64,000 nucleotides of DNA from the NCBI RefSeq assembly GCF_900101345.1, contig NZ_FMUX01000018.1, forward strand, positions 1 to 64,000, given 5' to 3'. Source of the DNA: Desulfoluna spongiiphila (GTDB lineage Bacteria > Desulfobacterota > Desulfobacteria > Desulfobacterales > Desulfolunaceae). The notes under the pieces are model-generated. The model ran no database searches and had not been told where the DNA came from. It worked only from the letters and a program-made list of their open reading frames with translations. Shown here piece by piece: positions 62,384 through 64,000 of the stretch. Every line of letters begins with the position of its first letter. Position 1 is the stretch's first letter. A program made the position numbers and the translations under genes.

Positions 62384-64000
62384 CTATTTCAGGGCAAACA
62401 CGTACACCCCCCGGCTCTGGAACAGCAGCCGGGTCCTGGTCCTCAGAAACCTGTCAAACCCTTCAGCTTCCCCGGGCCTTCCGTCTTCCGTCAGGTGGGG
62501 CCAGGCAAGGGACATGTTCACCACCAGATGGGTGATGCCCTTTTTCTTCAAATAGCCAGCCATCTCATCGGGGGTACAAAGCGCTGTGCCCCGGTTCAAG
62601 AGCCCCCGCAAATGCCCTCCGCTGTCCGGCACATAGGGGATATCGCAATAGTACCCCCGCTTCCCCAGGTAAATGAAGTAGAGACGGTCCGTTGGGGCCA
62701 GGTTCCTGTTGATGTACCGAAAGGCATCATGCTCCACGCGATACCGGGCAACATACCCGTCCCGGTCCACCTCCCCCGACAGATAGGCCAGGGGGTTCAC
62801 GTAGCGATACAGGTTGGCGGCATAGGCCGTGTTCACCCAGAGGCCGTAGACGACAAACAGGGCCAGGCAGGTCGTCCCCACCGTTCTGCCCAAAGGCTGT
62901 GCCGTCTGCCGGAGGGTGTCTGCAGAGAGCTTCAGCCCGTACACGGCCAACAGCACTAGATGGGGCACCACAGGCACCAGATAGCGCACCCTCACCGACG
63001 TCAGGCAGATGGCCAGGCCGATATAGATCCAGGTGATAAACAAGAGGCAGCCCACGTCGCTTCGCCATGCGTCCGGCATGCGACGCCAAAGGATAAGCAG
63101 GGGCACAAAAAGAAAAAGAAGGGGAGAAAAACGCCCGTCAAAAAGCCGGGAATTGCCATCCTGCCCCTGGAAAAAGAGCCTCACGGGCAGCAGGGCCAAA
63201 TCCAGGGACGATTCGTCATAGATAAGCCGCCGCATCTGGAGCGGATGCATGCGGCCGTGCCCCTTTGTCTTCGGGGCGGCGGGGGCTGAAACGGCCGTGG
63301 CCGGAGCCTTCGGGGCGGGATCCGTCAAGGCCTTCGTCACCTTCTGCACCGTGCCGTTGTACAGGGGATAAATGGGATTGCCCGTCCACACGGTATTGCG
63401 GATCCCCGTGGGCCCGTAAGCCAGCAGCGCCGCCACCACAAACAGGGCGGCAAAGCCGATGGCCTTGGCATCCCGATGCCTTTCCGCGGGCACCGTCCGG
63501 CTCACCATCAGAGGCACCAGGGCCGCGAGGATCAGGAGCACCAGCAACCCGTTGTACTTCACCCCCAGGCCGAGCCCGCAGAGCACCCCGGCCCAGGCCA
63601 CGCCCTTCCACCCGGGAAAACCGTTTTCACGACACCGGAAAAGGGACAGGGTCGCAGCCAGGGAGAAAAATGCCAGCCCCAGGTCCACGTACACCGTTGT
63701 GGAGAGCTTCATGATGACAGGCGTGGTCAGAAACAAAAAAGCCCCCACCAGCCCCCATATGCCCCCCAGGGCCTTGCGCAGATACCGATACAAAAGCGCC
63801 GCCGTTCCCAGGCCAAAGGCAAAATGGATAAACTTGGGCAGGATGTCGCTGCCCAGGGCCAGGCTTGCCCAATAGAGCACATCCAGGTTCATGGGGTAGT
63901 ACGCCCACTCCATGGTGGGAATCTCCACCATGCCCCCGGCCCTGAGATAGAGCTTGGGTACCGCCAGATGATGCACCAGGGCATCCCGGCTCACAGGGGG
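62384..64000 (-). CDS. Membrane glycosyltransferase (GT39/ArnT-like), cut at window edge
   Basis: At least 538 residues; the frame stays open to the right edge (PPVSRDALVHHLAVPKLYLRAGG), so the N-terminus is outside. There are about ten hydrophobic helices and a first periplasmic-type loop with conserved SRDALVHHLAVPKLY and TPVIMKLSTTVYVDLGLAFF, followed by a soluble C-terminal domain of about 100 residues with LYFIYLGKRGYYCDIPYVPDSG. The layout matches polyprenyl-phosphate-sugar transferases of the PMT/ArnT superfamily, active at the periplasmic face. The acceptor is unknown. Confidence 0.82.
   Translation of the reverse strand, partial: PPVSRDALVHHLAVPKLYLRAGGMVEIPTMEWAYYPMNLDVLYWASLALGSDILPKFIHFAFGLGTAALLYRYLRKALGGIWGLVGAFLFLTTPVIMKLSTTVYVDLGLAFFSLAATLSLFRCRENGFPGWKGVAWAGVLCGLGLGVKYNGLLVLLILAALVPLMVSRTVPAERHRDAKAIGFAALFVVAALLAYGPTGIRNTVWTGNPIYPLYNGTVQKVTKALTDPAPKAPATAVSAPAAPKTKGHGRMHPLQMRRLIYDESSLDLALLPVRLFFQGQDGNSRLFDGRFSPLLFLFVPLLILWRRMPDAWRSDVGCLLFITWIYIGLAICLTSVRVRYLVPVVPHLVLLAVYGLKLSADTLRQTAQPLGRTVGTTCLALFVVYGLWVNTAYAANLYRYVNPLAYLSGEVDRDGYVARYRVEHDAFRYINRNLAPTDRLYFIYLGKRGYYCDIPYVPDSGGHLRGLLNRGTALCTPDEMAGYLKKKGITHLVVNMSLAWPHLTEDGRPGEAEGFDRFLRTRTRLLFQSRGVYVFALK

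Overview
The window is a stretch of GC-rich chromosome (about 60% G+C by eye). It most resembles a free-living, motile, Gram-negative anaerobe of the Desulfobacterota (the former sulfate-reducing Deltaproteobacteria). This is inferred from gene content: a FleQ-like sigma-54 activator with CheY, CheX and HD-GYP; an ArsR-methyltransferase fusion next to metH; an archaeal-type class I aldolase of aromatic biosynthesis; an MglA-like GTPase with a PilB/GspE-type ATPase; and an acetyl-CoA hydrolase/transferase. No rRNA, tRNA, CRISPR array, intact IS or prophage was seen.

Layout. 1-7.5 kb: a minus-strand signalling block (HD-GYP regulator, CheX, CheY, FleQ-like activator, large TPR protein). 7.8-13.6 kb: a helicase, an Lrp/AsnC regulator overlapping a lysA-type decarboxylase, and an acetyl-CoA hydrolase/transferase. 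13.9-21.2 kb: a zinc-ribbon/DUF3426-type membrane protein, hpt, a CbpA-like DnaJ, fetB-fetA and mnmG. 21.4-30 kb: radical SAM protein, GT9 glycosyltransferase, NAD synthetase, two small membrane proteins, acyltransferase, ribbon-helix-helix protein, FlgO/CsgG-like lipoprotein and a MazG-like protein. 30.4-38.2 kb: a U32 protein, then a signalling cluster (receiver protein, MglA-like GTPase, histidine kinase, receiver-MshEN-GspE ATPase) facing a diguanylate cyclase. 38.4-45.7 kb: a TetR-controlled RND efflux operon whose outer-membrane component is fused to a substrate-binding-protein domain. 46-52.3 kb: HAD protein, GT2, secreted CocE-like hydrolase, the aromatic aldolase behind a Phe/Trp attenuator, a second DnaJ protein and a membrane protein. 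53-64 kb: uvrA, a broken antitoxin, metH, the SahR-like regulator, a DUF503 protein and a membrane glycosyltransferase running off the end.

The most unusual feature is a family of about 16 modular hairpin repeats, all outside intact genes and mostly at gene 3' ends. Full copies lie between GCCTCCGGCGGC and its inverse. They carry a near-invariant loop, TCGTTCCTC, on a stem whose sequence differs between copies while pairing is kept, often by compensatory changes. Left and right modules are interchangeable. This looks like a structured mobile or regulatory element rather than simple sequence repeats.

Regulation is unusually readable. It includes an FFWFFWFF leader peptide with terminator before the aromatic aldolase, paired 15-bp operators 31 bp apart before the Lrp-type gene, a 12-bp palindrome overlapping the tetR promoter spacer, and a dyad before the ArsR-methyltransferase gene.
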